Of a stretch of DNA of 64,000 nt, positions 27,303-35,375 are shown one piece after another. Position 1 is the stretch's first letter. The number at the start of each line of letters is the position of its first letter. The stretch is from contig CANJXF010000008.1 in NCBI GenBank assembly GCA_947478865.1, positions 1 through 64,000 of the forward strand. Direction: 5' to 3'. Made by a program: the position numbers and the translations under genes. This stretch comes from Verrucomicrobiales bacterium. Its GTDB lineage: Bacteria; Verrucomicrobiota; Verrucomicrobiia; Limisphaerales; CANJXF01. The notes under the pieces are model-generated. The model saw only the letters and a program-made list of their open reading frames with translations, was not told the DNA's origin and searched no databases.

Positions 27303-27525
27303 AAAGACCTCCTCCATGATTTGCTACATGCCTTCCTCTTTGAAGAACTGGTACGCTTGCAATCCGACTTTGTCAAAGCACACCTCACTATCTCCCGAAG
27401 TTAATTTGGATCAGGCTTCTCCCACGCCCTTCATACGGAAAACTCAGTGAACCTGGCCGCTTCAACTCGAAGCGGGTCCGTCAAACCTCAGCGGGAGGTC
27501 GGAAAGGCTCGATCACGAAGATTGG

Positions 27526-27553
27526 TTGACAGCACCCTGCTGGCCACCAAAAT
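27526..27553 (+). promoter_or_regulatory. Candidate promoter of the ceramidase-like gene
   Basis: TTGACA at 27526-27531 is followed after 16 bases by CAAAAT at 27548-27553. The ATG lies 30 bases downstream, an ordinary leader length. Confidence 0.3.
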
Positions 27554-27583
27554 CCAAATGGCCTTGGACTCGGCCAATTTACC

Positions 27584-29104
27584 ATGAAAAAATATTTATT
27601 GCGGATTCTTCGCTGGAGCACGGGCCTGCTCCTAGTGGTTTTGATTGGGTTGTTTGGGCGCGGCGTTTATGCCTTCCGCGATCGCACGCCCGGCTACAAA
27701 ATCGACTTAAAAATTAACCCGGCGAAGACTTACGCAGAGGCACGCCCGTTGCGGGTCGGTTTTGGGCGCATAAAAATTAATCCCGATCTCTCGGATCCTA
27801 AACGGCCCGTCTGGGTGGCGGGGTTCAGCCATCACCGCGCCGCCACAGCCATTCACGACGACCTTTGGGCAATTGCTTGCGTGATAGACGATGGTCATAC
27901 GCGAGTGGGGATGGTCGTCCTGGATGCTATCGGCTTTTTCCATGACGACGTCGTGGCAGTCCGCCGTGGGTGCGCGGCGGAATGGAAGCTTGATTACACC
28001 ATCGTCTGTTCAACCCACAATCATTCCACGCCGGACTTGATGGGCTTATGGGGCCCGGACGTTCTTCACACGGGCGTGGACCCAAATTACCGCCGACAAG
28101 TTATTGCCTCCGCCACAAAATCCTTGGGCGATGCCGTCGCTGCACTCCAGCCCGCTCGCATGGCCCTCCATGAAATCTCAACCCCTTCCGAAGGCCTCGT
28201 TGCCGACACGCGAAAACCAACTGTCTTCGATCCGGATATTCGAGTGATGCATTTCACAAATCCCTCCTCAGGCGCCACGATTGGGAGCATCGTTGGTTGG
28301 GCCAACCATCCGGAAACTCCGTGGGGCAACAACACTGAAATCACCTCAGATTTTTGCGGCTACGTTCGCGAGACGCTGGAGCATGGATTCACCCACGAAG
28401 GCAAGCCGATGGCAACGGGCGTGGGCGGCATCCATCTTTATGTCAACGGCGCCGTCGGTGGCCTAATGACCACGCACCCGAGCGTGACGGTGCGCGATCC
28501 ATATTTGCAAAAGGATTACAAAGAGCCTTCGCACGAAAAATCCCGCGCCGTCGGACACCAACTCGCCGCGCGGATACTTCCCCGATTTGCCGACACCAAC
28601 GCCACGTCAACGAATGTCGCAGCGATCGGCATCCGCGCGCGCACGCTTGAAATTCCCATTGATAACAATTTGTTCCTGGCCGGGGCCTACCTTGGCCTGA
28701 TTGATCGAGGTCATGTGCGCTGGAAAACGATGCGAACGGAAGTGGCCGTGGTGACGATCGGAGATACCAGCATCGCATGTGTGCCGGGCGAGATTTATCC
28801 CGAGATCATCAATGGCGGCATCGAACGTGCGCCCGGCGGAGATTTTGAAATCGAACCGCTGGAGGTGCCACCGGTGCGCGAACTCATGCCTGGCCGCGTC
28901 AAATTTGTATTCGGCCTGGCCAACGATGAACTCGGCTACATCATTCCCAAAAGCGAATGGGATGTGAAGCCACCCTATATTTACGGTTCAAAAGGACACG
29001 TTTACGGCGAGGTAAACTCCTGTGGTCCCGAGACCGCACGACTTGTACACTCAGCCATGGCCGATCTGCTTCGAGATACCAAAGCGGCTCAACCCACACG
29101 ATGA
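27584..29104 (+). CDS. Neutral/alkaline non-lysosomal ceramidase-like protein
   Basis: This 506-residue protein has an N-terminal membrane anchor or signal peptide (LLVVLIGLFGRGVYAF). The body follows the N-terminal domain of neutral ceramidases: VWVAGFSHHRAATAIHDDLW, the zinc-site region CSTHNHSTPDLMGLWG, and WANHPETPWGNNTEITSDF at the active site. Neutral ceramidases split ceramide into fatty acid and sphingosine. Many bacterial members of this superfamily act on unknown substrates, so the activity is tentative. It is transcribed alone and followed by a degraded transporter fragment. Confidence 0.85.
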   Translation: MKKYLLRILRWSTGLLLVVLIGLFGRGVYAFRDRTPGYKIDLKINPAKTYAEARPLRVGFGRIKINPDLSDPKRPVWVAGFSHHRAATAIHDDLWAIACVIDDGHTRVGMVVLDAIGFFHDDVVAVRRGCAAEWKLDYTIVCSTHNHSTPDLMGLWGPDVLHTGVDPNYRRQVIASATKSLGDAVAALQPARMALHEISTPSEGLVADTRKPTVFDPDIRVMHFTNPSSGATIGSIVGWANHPETPWGNNTEITSDFCGYVRETLEHGFTHEGKPMATGVGGIHLYVNGAVGGLMTTHPSVTVRDPYLQKDYKEPSHEKSRAVGHQLAARILPRFADTNATSTNVAAIGIRARTLEIPIDNNLFLAGAYLGLIDRGHVRWKTMRTEVAVVTIGDTSIACVPGEIYPEIINGGIERAPGGDFEIEPLEVPPVRELMPGRVKFVFGLANDELGYIIPKSEWDVKPPYIYGSKGHVYGEVNSCGPETARLVHSAMADLLRDTKAAQPTR

Positions 29105-29105
29105 C

Positions 29106-29336
29106 TTCATTTTGCAGGCGAGGTTAAAACTCACGCCGTTCGGCCGCATTCCTCCAATACCCAGGCCAATGAAAAATCGCAACAGCAACTTCTGATCGAG
29201 CGAAGTAACGAAGCATCCCGCCGGCAAAGAGTGAATAAAAAAGAATCTGACGCCCAGCGCGCGGGTGCGTCCAATACGATCTCCGAGCTAACCGAACCAG
29301 AAGCCGCCGACTGCGGCGCCTAGGGAAACGGACGAA
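29106..29336 (-). pseudogene. Relic of a major facilitator superfamily transporter
   Basis: One minus-strand frame reads SVSLGAAVGGFWFG, a stop, LGDRIGRTRALGV, then SLDQKLLLRFFIGLGIGG and MRPNGVSF. The order (Gly-rich helix 2, the G-D-R-x-G-R loop motif A, then helix 4 with R-F-x-G-L-G-I-G-G) is the signature of MFS transporters. A stop codon interrupts motif A, there is no start codon, and the rest of the gene is missing on both sides. It is a short decayed remnant of a transporter gene. Confidence 0.75.
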
Positions 29337-29633
29337 ATGGTGGAGGTCCCCCCCGCGACTCGGCTGTGGCAACGGCGGCCGGCATCGTCGTCGCTTTACT
29401 CGAGAAAAAGGCGAAGTTTTGCCGCAATTAGAATCTTCGCCTTCAGACTGCGACGAATCAACTTGCCGGAAACTCGAATCCGCGCAAAATACTGTCTTGA
29501 TGGCATTTGCTGGACCGAGTTCGCATATAAACTATTCCACCAAACGGAGTCGTTTTCTTCGTTTGTTTACTTGCTGATATCAGATTTGCAATTTGATTCG
29601 TTTCCGTCCAGGAAGAGCCATTTTATCACAGTT
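29337..29633. other. Intergenic region with a hairpin (29407-29443)
   Basis: AAGGCGAAG and CTTCGCCTT form a nine-pair stem. On the minus strand a run of T residues follows, so it looks like a terminator left without a gene, since the nearest minus-strand sequence is the MFS relic beyond it. The rest holds only the upstream region of the tRNA gene. Confidence 0.4.
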
Positions 29634-29710
29634 GCGCCCGTAGCTCAGTTGGATAGAGCATCTGCCTTCTAAGCAGAGGGTCCCGCGTTCGAGTCGCGGC
29701 GGGCGCACCA
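29634..29710 (+). tRNA. tRNA-Arg (anticodon TCT)
   Basis: The 77-base gene folds as a full cloverleaf. The acceptor GCGCCCG pairs with CGGGCGC. The D-arm contains AGCTCAGTTGGATAGAGCA. The anticodon stem TCTGC/GCAGA encloses CTTCTAA, which gives anticodon TCT for AGA codons. The T-loop GTTCGAGTC is canonical and the 3' CCA is encoded. Confidence 0.97.
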
Positions 29711-29754
29711 CTTCTCATTTACGATTCGGATTTTGCGCTTTACGATTTCCCCCA

Positions 29755-30642
29755 ATGTTAACACTGGAACAACTCGCCGACCTGTTTGAAAAAAATCGCG
29801 CCGCATCGGCTACGCGCGTGCAAGAGTTTTCCATCGGATCCCAGTTTTTCCCTTTCAATTCCAAACCGGCCATCATGGGGGTGGTCAATCTCTCGGCGGA
29901 TTCCTGGTATCGTGAGAGTGTTTGCCTCTCCACGGAAAGCGCAATTCAACGCGGAAAAATTCTCGCAGCTCAAGGTGCCGATCTGATTGATATCGGGGCG
30001 GAATCATCTTTGGCCACTGCCAGTCGCGCCGATGCCGCCATGCAAAACAGCAAGCTCCTTCCCGTAATTCGCGGGCTGCGCTCTGAAAAAATCCTAGTCT
30101 CGGTCGAAACCTACCAGCCTTCGGTGACGCGGGCTTGTTTGGAAGCGGGGGCGAATGTTCTGAATTTGACGGGCAAGGCCGGGAGCGAGGAGATGTTCCG
30201 CATGGTCGCTGCACATGGAGCGGCGGTGATCATCTGCTATGTCCAAGGAGAAAATGTGCGCACGGTCGGCGATTTCGATTTCAGCGGCGATCCAGTTGCT
30301 TCGATGCACGATTATTTTTCACAGCAGATCGAATTGGCGGTCCGCGGCGGCGTGGAGAAAATATTCATCGATCCCGGTCTTGGTTTTTATTATCGCAACC
30401 TGCAGGACAGCGCCGTACGGGTGCGCCATCAGATGAGCGTTTTTCTGAATACGTTTCGCCTGCGTGCTTTGGGTTTTCCCATCTGCCACGCTCTGCCGCA
30501 TGCGTTTGAATTTTTTGGGGACGAAGTCCGCTCGGCGGAACCGTTTTTTGCGGTCCTCGCGGCCCTCGGAAAAACCGATCTATTCCGCACTCACGAGGTT
30601 CCAAAAACGCGTGCGGTGCTGGACACGTTGAGCGTGTTCTAG
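29755..30642 (+). CDS. Dihydropteroate synthase-like TIM-barrel protein, divergent
   Basis: This 295-residue protein follows the DHPS barrel: MGVVNLSADSWYRES in place of MGILNVTPDSFSDGG, DIGAESSLA in place of D-x-G-x-ESTRPG, FIDPGLGFYY, and FRTHEV at the end (Arg and His kept). It departs from DHPS at several substrate residues. VSVETY replaces I-S-V-D-T-x, LNLTG replaces the V-N-D-I-S loop, and no G-x-SRK lysine loop is seen. A canonical role in folate synthesis is therefore doubtful. It may bind another pterin or corrinoid-type substrate. It lies 45 bases after the tRNA gene and overlaps the convergent methyltransferase gene by four bases. Confidence 0.6.
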   Translation: MLTLEQLADLFEKNRAASATRVQEFSIGSQFFPFNSKPAIMGVVNLSADSWYRESVCLSTESAIQRGKILAAQGADLIDIGAESSLATASRADAAMQNSKLLPVIRGLRSEKILVSVETYQPSVTRACLEAGANVLNLTGKAGSEEMFRMVAAHGAAVIICYVQGENVRTVGDFDFSGDPVASMHDYFSQQIELAVRGGVEKIFIDPGLGFYYRNLQDSAVRVRHQMSVFLNTFRLRALGFPICHALPHAFEFFGDEVRSAEPFFAVLAALGKTDLFRTHEVPKTRAVLDTLSVF

Positions 30643-31628
30643 CCCGCCTTGCGGCAAAGAAAAACACCTTCCTCTTCCGAGCGTGTGATCCATTGATCAA
30701 CGACGGTTATTCCATTTTCGGCCAGCAACGACGCGATTCGTTCAGGTGTGTGCCGATAAGAAAAAAACAATTGAATCTTTTCCCCTGGCGCAAATTCAAA
30801 TCGCCGTTCAGGCAAGTCGATTACAACCCGTTTTTGAAATACAAAATGCGCGGCCACCCGTTTCAGCTGCATTCCCGAAGAGCCATCGTCCACGGAGAAT
30901 TTTATGTCTCCATCGTCCTTTTCCACACCCAAGTCGGTGAGAAATGTTTGCAGCCAATCGCGGGTCAGATCGTTGTCATAGAGCGGCAGGATTTTTTCCA
31001 TGCCGGCTAAATAGTCAGATCCTGGGGCAAGATTCGCGCTAAAAAGAAGCAGGTCCGCAGAACGCAGCAGCGCGGTGAGCTTTGGCAAAATGATCTGCGG
31101 TTCGAAGTTTGGAATCATTCCGAAGAATGTGAGCAAGCGCTGCGCGTCGCTCTGAACAAGTTGTGAAAAATTTTCACCAATCTGATTCGCGGAGCCGAGA
31201 TCGCAAACAAAAGGAAAACAGTTTTCCTGCGCCACCACCGAATGAGCGGTTTGCTGAGCGACTAAAACCATCGCCACGCTCACATCAGACGGGGTGTAAA
31301 AGAGCTTCTTCCCCTGCCCTTGTAACAATTTTAAGAGCCGCGTGTCTTTTTGGCCACCTCCGCAGCCAAGTCCAACGAGGTGAACAGCCGGAGATTCGAT
31401 CTGCGCTGCAGCCCTTGCAAAACCCTTTTCATAAATCGTTAAGCAATCCGCATCGGTGCGCGAAGGCGAATAAGCCTCGTGCAGGCCCAGCCATTTTTGG
31501 GTTTGCTTAATGCTGTCATAGTGGAATTTGTGACTAACGCGCCGGGAGCGAAGCGACTCGAGCAAATCTGCGCGGACCGCATCAGGAAATTGGCTTGGAT
31601 GAATTTTGACCGAAACAGCGCTCGACAT
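30639..31628 (-). CDS. EgtD-like SAM-dependent histidine-methyltransferase family protein
   Basis: This 329-residue soluble protein fits the Methyltransf_33/EgtD family. It has a helical N-terminal part (SHKFHYDSIKQTQKW), the SAM-binding motif HLVGLGCGGGQKDTRLL, a second SAM residue at DVSVAM, and FFGMIPNFEP, which matches the F-x-G-S-x-I-G-N-F region of EgtD. EgtD trimethylates the alpha-amino group of histidine to make hercynine. The loss of the usual S-x-x-GN motif makes that substrate uncertain. No egtB lies in the window. It is convergent with the DHPS-like gene and overlaps it by four bases. Confidence 0.75.
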   Translation of the reverse strand: MSSAVSVKIHPSQFPDAVRADLLESLRSRRVSHKFHYDSIKQTQKWLGLHEAYSPSRTDADCLTIYEKGFARAAAQIESPAVHLVGLGCGGGQKDTRLLKLLQGQGKKLFYTPSDVSVAMVLVAQQTAHSVVAQENCFPFVCDLGSANQIGENFSQLVQSDAQRLLTFFGMIPNFEPQIILPKLTALLRSADLLLFSANLAPGSDYLAGMEKILPLYDNDLTRDWLQTFLTDLGVEKDDGDIKFSVDDGSSGMQLKRVAAHFVFQKRVVIDLPERRFEFAPGEKIQLFFSYRHTPERIASLLAENGITVVDQWITRSEEEGVFLCRKAG

Positions 31629-31719
31629 ACAAAAGATTTGGAAGGTTAAACTGTTTCCACCGGAAACAACGAGCAGATTTGACCATTAACTCCAATAACA
31701 CTGATACATACGCGCCGCG

Positions 31720-31748
31720 TTGACTTGAGATAAGGGCACGGTCATATT
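31720..31748 (+). promoter_or_regulatory. Promoter of the UVR-motif gene, probably leaderless
   Basis: TTGACT at 31720-31725 is followed after 17 bases by CATATT at 31743-31748 (four of six matches). The ATG is six bases further on. The geometry is the same as for uvrB. Confidence 0.5.
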
Positions 31749-31754
31749 CGCATT

Positions 31755-32513
31755 ATGAACTTCGACATTTCGCACATCCTGGAGCATTGGGATTACGAGC
31801 CAGGACAGGTCGTGGTTAGAAAATTTAAGGGCAAAGATGGCCAGGAGAAAATCCAATTGAGGGTTGATCTCGGGCTTTTGCAAATGAACGCCACCGGCCG
31901 CCCGGATGGCAAACGACCTTTTGGACAACAATCATTGTTGGACCATTATATTTCTCAACTGGAAAAATACCGCGAAGCGAACAACGGCGAGGACGAAAAT
32001 TTCTTACTGAAAGGCGAGGACTGCTCCAAGCTCCAACAGGAAGCGATTCAGTATCATCACCGCTATATTTGCCTGTTCCAACTGGAAGATTACGAAGGCG
32101 TAATTCGCGACACGGAACGAAATATCGAAGCTTTTGATTTTGTCCAGCACTACTCGGAATCCGACGAGATGGCTTGGGCGCTGCAACAGTTCCGCCCGCA
32201 GTTGTTGATGATGCGAATTCGCGCGCGCGGCGCGGTGGCGTTGCGTGACAACGATTACGCCAAAGTCATTCAGTTGATTGAAGAAGGGCTGGACGAAATT
32301 CGCAATTTCTACCGCGAACATAGTCGCCACGAACTGCTAGAGCAGAGTGGCGAAATCCAGTCTCTCGAAATCTGGCTTCAGGAAATCAGCGCGAAACGGC
32401 CGCTCACAGAACGCGAAAAACTCGAGAGCGCCCTCGACGAAGCGGTGAAAGCGGAAAACTACGAAAAGGCCGCCCAAGTTCGCGACGCCTTGCGGAATCT
32501 GAAAACGACTTAG
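31755..32513 (+). CDS. UvrB/UvrC (UVR)-motif protein
   Basis: This is a 252-residue soluble protein. The N-terminal part has FDISHILEHWDYEPGQVVVR and a QLRVDLGLLQMN strand, the middle is helical and TPR-like (YHHRYICLFQLEDYEGVIRD), and residues about 220-250 form a UVR motif (ALDEAVKAENYEKAAQVRD). UVR motifs mediate protein contacts in UvrB and UvrC and occur in stress and protein-arginine-kinase adaptor proteins such as McsA. The function here is unknown. It is followed by the GatB/YqeY gene at 57 bases on the same strand. Confidence 0.75.
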   Translation: MNFDISHILEHWDYEPGQVVVRKFKGKDGQEKIQLRVDLGLLQMNATGRPDGKRPFGQQSLLDHYISQLEKYREANNGEDENFLLKGEDCSKLQQEAIQYHHRYICLFQLEDYEGVIRDTERNIEAFDFVQHYSESDEMAWALQQFRPQLLMMRIRARGAVALRDNDYAKVIQLIEEGLDEIRNFYREHSRHELLEQSGEIQSLEIWLQEISAKRPLTEREKLESALDEAVKAENYEKAAQVRDALRNLKTT

Positions 32514-32570
32514 GCTCCCTCTAAGCATTTCGCATGATCAACATTCACTCAGAATCGGTTTACTAGAAAT

Positions 32571-33017
32571 ATGACTCTCCAGGAACGTCTCTCGCAGGAA
32601 ATTAAATCGGCCATGCTCGCCAAAGACGCGGATCGGCTGGGCACGTTGCGGCTGCTAAAATCGGCGCTCGGTTATGCCCAGATTGAGAAAAAATCCGAGA
32701 CCACATCCGACGCTGACTTCGTGGCGCTCGTGCAAAAGGAAGTAAAGAAACGACGCGATTCCATCGAACAATTTGAAAAGGGCGGCCGCGCCGAACTCGC
32801 CGTGAAGGAGAACCAGGAAATTGCTGTGCTTGAAACGTTTCTTCCGCAAGCGATGCCGGAAGCCGAGTTGCAGAATCTGATTCAGGCGACCATCCAAGAA
32901 CTGGGAGCCACGAGCAAAAAAGATATGGGACCGGTCATCAAAGCAATTCAGGCCAAAGCAGCCGGACGCGCCGATGGGAAAACGATCAGCGGAATGGTCG
33001 GACGGTTACTCCCTTAA
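32571..33017 (+). CDS. GatB/YqeY domain-containing protein
   Basis: This 148-residue YqeY-type protein has two helical subdomains. It opens with LQERLSQEIKSAMLAKDADRL and LRLLKSAL, then carries KEVKKRRDSIEQFEKGGR and ends with KAAGRADGKTISGMVGRLL. The fold matches the tRNA-binding tail of GatB in the Asp/Glu-tRNA amidotransferase, but free YqeY proteins have no settled function. The ATG at 32571 begins directly on the first helix. Its TAA stop shares the sequence TTAA with the stop of the convergent DUF420 gene. Confidence 0.92.
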   Translation: MTLQERLSQEIKSAMLAKDADRLGTLRLLKSALGYAQIEKKSETTSDADFVALVQKEVKKRRDSIEQFEKGGRAELAVKENQEIAVLETFLPQAMPEAELQNLIQATIQELGATSKKDMGPVIKAIQAKAAGRADGKTISGMVGRLLP

Positions 33018-33439
33018 TGCTGAGGAAATATCCGGTAGAGCAGAAAATAAATAAGCACGCCGGTCACGGAAACGTACATCCAGAGCGGCCAAGTCCACCG
33101 CGCCAGCTTCTTGTGCAGTTCATAACGGGCTTTTACCGCGCGATGGAAAGTCATTAAAATCATCGGCACAATCACCACTGCCAAGACAGTGTGAGTTAAG
33201 AGCAGGGTCAGATAAATCGGCCGGAACCACTCGGGATTTTTGAAAACAGTGCGCCCCGCGTGAAAGTGGTAATAAAGATAGCACGCCAGAAACAGTGCTG
33301 AAGTACAAAGCGCGGCACTCATGCAATAGCGGTGTGCCCCCTGTTTTCCTCGTCGGATAAAAACAAACCCGAACAATAGAAAAATTGCGCTTAAGGAATT
33401 CAAACCGGCGTTGATCCCGGGCAAATCGGATAGAGTCAT
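33014..33439 (-). CDS. DUF420 domain membrane protein
   Basis: This 141-residue protein has four hydrophobic helices: AGLNSLSAIFLLFGFVFI, LCTSALFLACYLYYHFHAG, LTLLLTHTVLAVVIVPMIL and WTWPLWMYVSVTGVLIYF. The HR-x-C-M, CYLYYHFHAG and LLTHT patterns mark DUF420, which is commonly linked to cytochrome oxidase (CtaM-like assembly). It overlaps the Sco gene stop by four bases (ATGA), so it is translationally coupled to it. It is the last gene of the oxidase cluster. Confidence 0.88.
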   Translation of the reverse strand: MTLSDLPGINAGLNSLSAIFLLFGFVFIRRGKQGAHRYCMSAALCTSALFLACYLYYHFHAGRTVFKNPEWFRPIYLTLLLTHTVLAVVIVPMILMTFHRAVKARYELHKKLARWTWPLWMYVSVTGVLIYFLLYRIFPQH

Positions 33440-34074
33440 GGTTGTCTTTCGTTAAGTAGCGTTTTGACGGCGCTGAGGATGGCTAATTTTGATTCCGGCT
33501 TTTCACCATCGAACCAGCCGCGAACGCGCCCCTGCTGATCCACCAGAACAAATTTTGTGCTGTGCAGGAAAAGGTCTGCTGGAACTTCGCGTTCGCCGGG
33601 CTTCTTTTCGTAAATAACCAATTTGAGGCTCTCAACGGCCAGATGGTTAATCTCAGAGCGAGGCCCAGTCAGAAAATACCAGCGCGCTTCATCCGCCCCG
33701 TATTGCAGCCCATACGATTTCAAAGCCTTCGGCTGATCAAACTCCGGATCAGCGGTGATGGACACAAATTTGACCGGATTCTGTTTTGGCAAGGCATCCT
33801 GCAATTCGCGCAGACGCTTGGTCATGCGGACGCATTGCAGAGGACAGCGGGTAAAGATTACATCGGCAATCCAAACCTGGCCTTTGAGTTTGTCGGCCGA
33901 AATCGTCGCACCGTTTTGATTTGTAAGTGAAAATGCGGAGATCGAATTATAAACCGCCAAGGGTGGACCGCCCACGTCGAGCTTGGTCCGGATGAACGCA
34001 CCGACAATGGCCAGGCTGACCAGCAGCAATCCGCCCCAGACGAGAATTTCGACGCGTCGGAGATTTGAATTCAT
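33436..34074 (-). CDS. Sco-family copper chaperone
   Basis: Sco proteins deliver copper to the CuA site of cytochrome oxidase subunit II and act as thiol-disulfide reductases. This 212-residue copy has one N-terminal anchor helix (ILVWGGLLLVSLAIVGAFI), the copper-binding C-x3-C motif Cys77-P-L-Q-Cys81 (FTRCPLQC) and the third ligand His171 in FLHSTKFVLVD. The thioredoxin-like fold is clear. It lies between coxB and the DUF420 gene, where assembly factors usually sit. The start at 34074 has an AT-rich upstream region. Confidence 0.95.
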   Translation of the reverse strand: MNSNLRRVEILVWGGLLLVSLAIVGAFIRTKLDVGGPPLAVYNSISAFSLTNQNGATISADKLKGQVWIADVIFTRCPLQCVRMTKRLRELQDALPKQNPVKFVSITADPEFDQPKALKSYGLQYGADEARWYFLTGPRSEINHLAVESLKLVIYEKKPGEREVPADLFLHSTKFVLVDQQGRVRGWFDGEKPESKLAILSAVKTLLNERQP

Positions 34075-34149
34075 TTAAAAAATTAAGGAGCAGTCCACCC
34101 GGCGGTGACGCTGCTTCTTTAAACCGAACGAGGCAACAGGCTATACGCG

Positions 34150-34920
34150 TTATTCGAAAGTAGTCGCTCCGCCGCCCTTGGATTTCTCCGCCATCCATTT
34201 GCTGTAATCTTCAGCCGTATCCACGTAAAAATTCCCATCCATGGTCGAATGACCGTTGCCGCAGAGTTGTGCGCATTGCAATTGGTAATGACCAACCCTG
34301 ATCGGGGTAAAATGAAGTGGAATTTTCATTCCCGGAATCGCGTCCTGCGTAATGCGCATCGGATCCAGTTGGAAAGAATGGATCACATCTTTGGACGTGA
34401 GATAGATGACAACCGGCTTATTGACCGGAACATGAATCTCCTTCATTGGAGGAGTCACATCATCTTTTCCAGCGGGATCGTTGACGACATATCCCAAGGG
34501 ATTGCTGCCGCTGACGGCTTTGATGTCTTGCGCACCGAAAACTCCATCCGCTCCCGGATAGCGAGAGTTCCAGCTGAATTGTTCAGCCGTGACGCGGATC
34601 ACTGTCGCTTCACTGGCGGAGGGGAATTTATCCACCTTCTTAGCCCACAGTGGAATCGCCACGAACAAGAGCAGCACGGCTTCAACGCCGGCAACGGCGA
34701 CTTCGATGTAAGTTGAGGCATGGGTCTTCGAACCGACGTAATCGGCCTTCGGATTCTTCGATTTACGGAAGCGATAGATGGCGTAGAAAAAATAAGCGAT
34801 CCACCCGACAAACAGGGAAATCATCAACCAGTGCACGTAGATGATGAGGCTATCGACGCCTTTGCCGTGTTCGGATGCCAGCACGGGCAAGGAGAGGAAT
34901 CTGGAAAGATACTGATTCAT
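34150..34920 (-). CDS. coxB: Cytochrome c oxidase subunit II
   Basis: Subunit II receives electrons from cytochrome c at its binuclear CuA centre. This 256-residue protein has two membrane helices (about 24-50 and 72-92) and a periplasmic cupredoxin domain. All CuA ligands are present: His181, Cys216, Cys220, His224 and Met227 in the pattern CAQLCGNGHSTM. Gln218 replaces the Glu often found there. No fused haem c domain is present. The gene lies downstream of subunits I, III and IV, which is an uncommon order. It is separated by four bases from the small gene upstream. Confidence 0.96.
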   Translation of the reverse strand: MNQYLSRFLSLPVLASEHGKGVDSLIIYVHWLMISLFVGWIAYFFYAIYRFRKSKNPKADYVGSKTHASTYIEVAVAGVEAVLLLFVAIPLWAKKVDKFPSASEATVIRVTAEQFSWNSRYPGADGVFGAQDIKAVSGSNPLGYVVNDPAGKDDVTPPMKEIHVPVNKPVVIYLTSKDVIHSFQLDPMRITQDAIPGMKIPLHFTPIRVGHYQLQCAQLCGNGHSTMDGNFYVDTAEDYSKWMAEKSKGGGATTFE

Positions 34921-34924
34921 TGAA

Positions 34925-35164
34925 TTATACGTTCTTCGTTTCTGCGGAAGTGGTTTGGGCTGATTTTTTCGAAAGGAAAAAGAAGAAACCAGCGATGCCG
35001 GAGAGCATGCAAGTTATAACGATCAAGAGACTAAAAATGCCCCAATTCATTCCCTGAGCCATGGGAGAATCTGAAGCGCCAAAACAAGTTGCGCACGCCA
35101 TTGCGGATGGGGCAGTGGACAAGCCAACGAGAAGGAATGAGAAAAAAAATTTCATGAAGTTCAT
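34925..35164 (-). CDS. Small secreted/membrane protein with CATCFG motif
   Basis: This 79-residue protein has an N-terminal signal peptide (FFFSFLLVGLSTAPSAMA), a short C-A-T-C-F-G-A-S-D-S-P segment and one membrane helix (IFSLLIVITCMLSGIAGFFFFL). The C-x2-C pair just after the leader would face the periplasm and could bind copper or form a disulfide. Similar small proteins occur in verrucomicrobial oxidase loci. I infer a role in oxidase assembly. The start codon overlaps the stop of the upstream gene (ATGA). Confidence 0.7.
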   Translation of the reverse strand: MNFMKFFFSFLLVGLSTAPSAMACATCFGASDSPMAQGMNWGIFSLLIVITCMLSGIAGFFFFLSKKSAQTTSAETKNV

Positions 35165-35367
35165 AGGTAACTAATGTGCTTCATCTTTTTCAAGACTGCT
35201 TTGCCATAAACGATCAGTCCGATGCCCGCAACCAGCGACCCGACTCCCATCACGATGGATTGGGTTTGGCCCGTGACAAAGTAGTTGTTCAACTCCCATG
35301 CACCAAAGCCAAACGCCAGCAGCGTTGAAGCAGTGACAAAAACAATATGAAAGGCTTTGAGAGACAT
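35161..35367 (-). CDS. Small two-helix membrane protein of the oxidase locus
   Basis: This 68-residue protein has two hydrophobic helices (IVFVTASTLLAFGFGAW and SIVMGVGSLVAGIGLIVYG) joined by a short loop, and a basic C-terminus. No family is recognised. Its position between subunit IV and the CATCFG gene, with a four-base overlap, suggests an accessory or assembly factor of the cytochrome oxidase. Confidence 0.65.
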   Translation of the reverse strand: MSLKAFHIVFVTASTLLAFGFGAWELNNYFVTGQTQSIVMGVGSLVAGIGLIVYGKAVLKKMKHISYL

Positions 35368-35375
35368 AACTTGTC

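Noticed and set aside
29340-29430. Short plus-strand stretch SAVATAAGIVVALLEKK, reminiscent of an ExbB/MotA helix
   Set aside because: Only about 20 residues look similar, and nothing upstream supports a gene or relic.
29337-29672. Plus-strand open frame overlapping the tRNA gene
   Set aside because: It runs into tRNA-Arg and shows no protein pattern.
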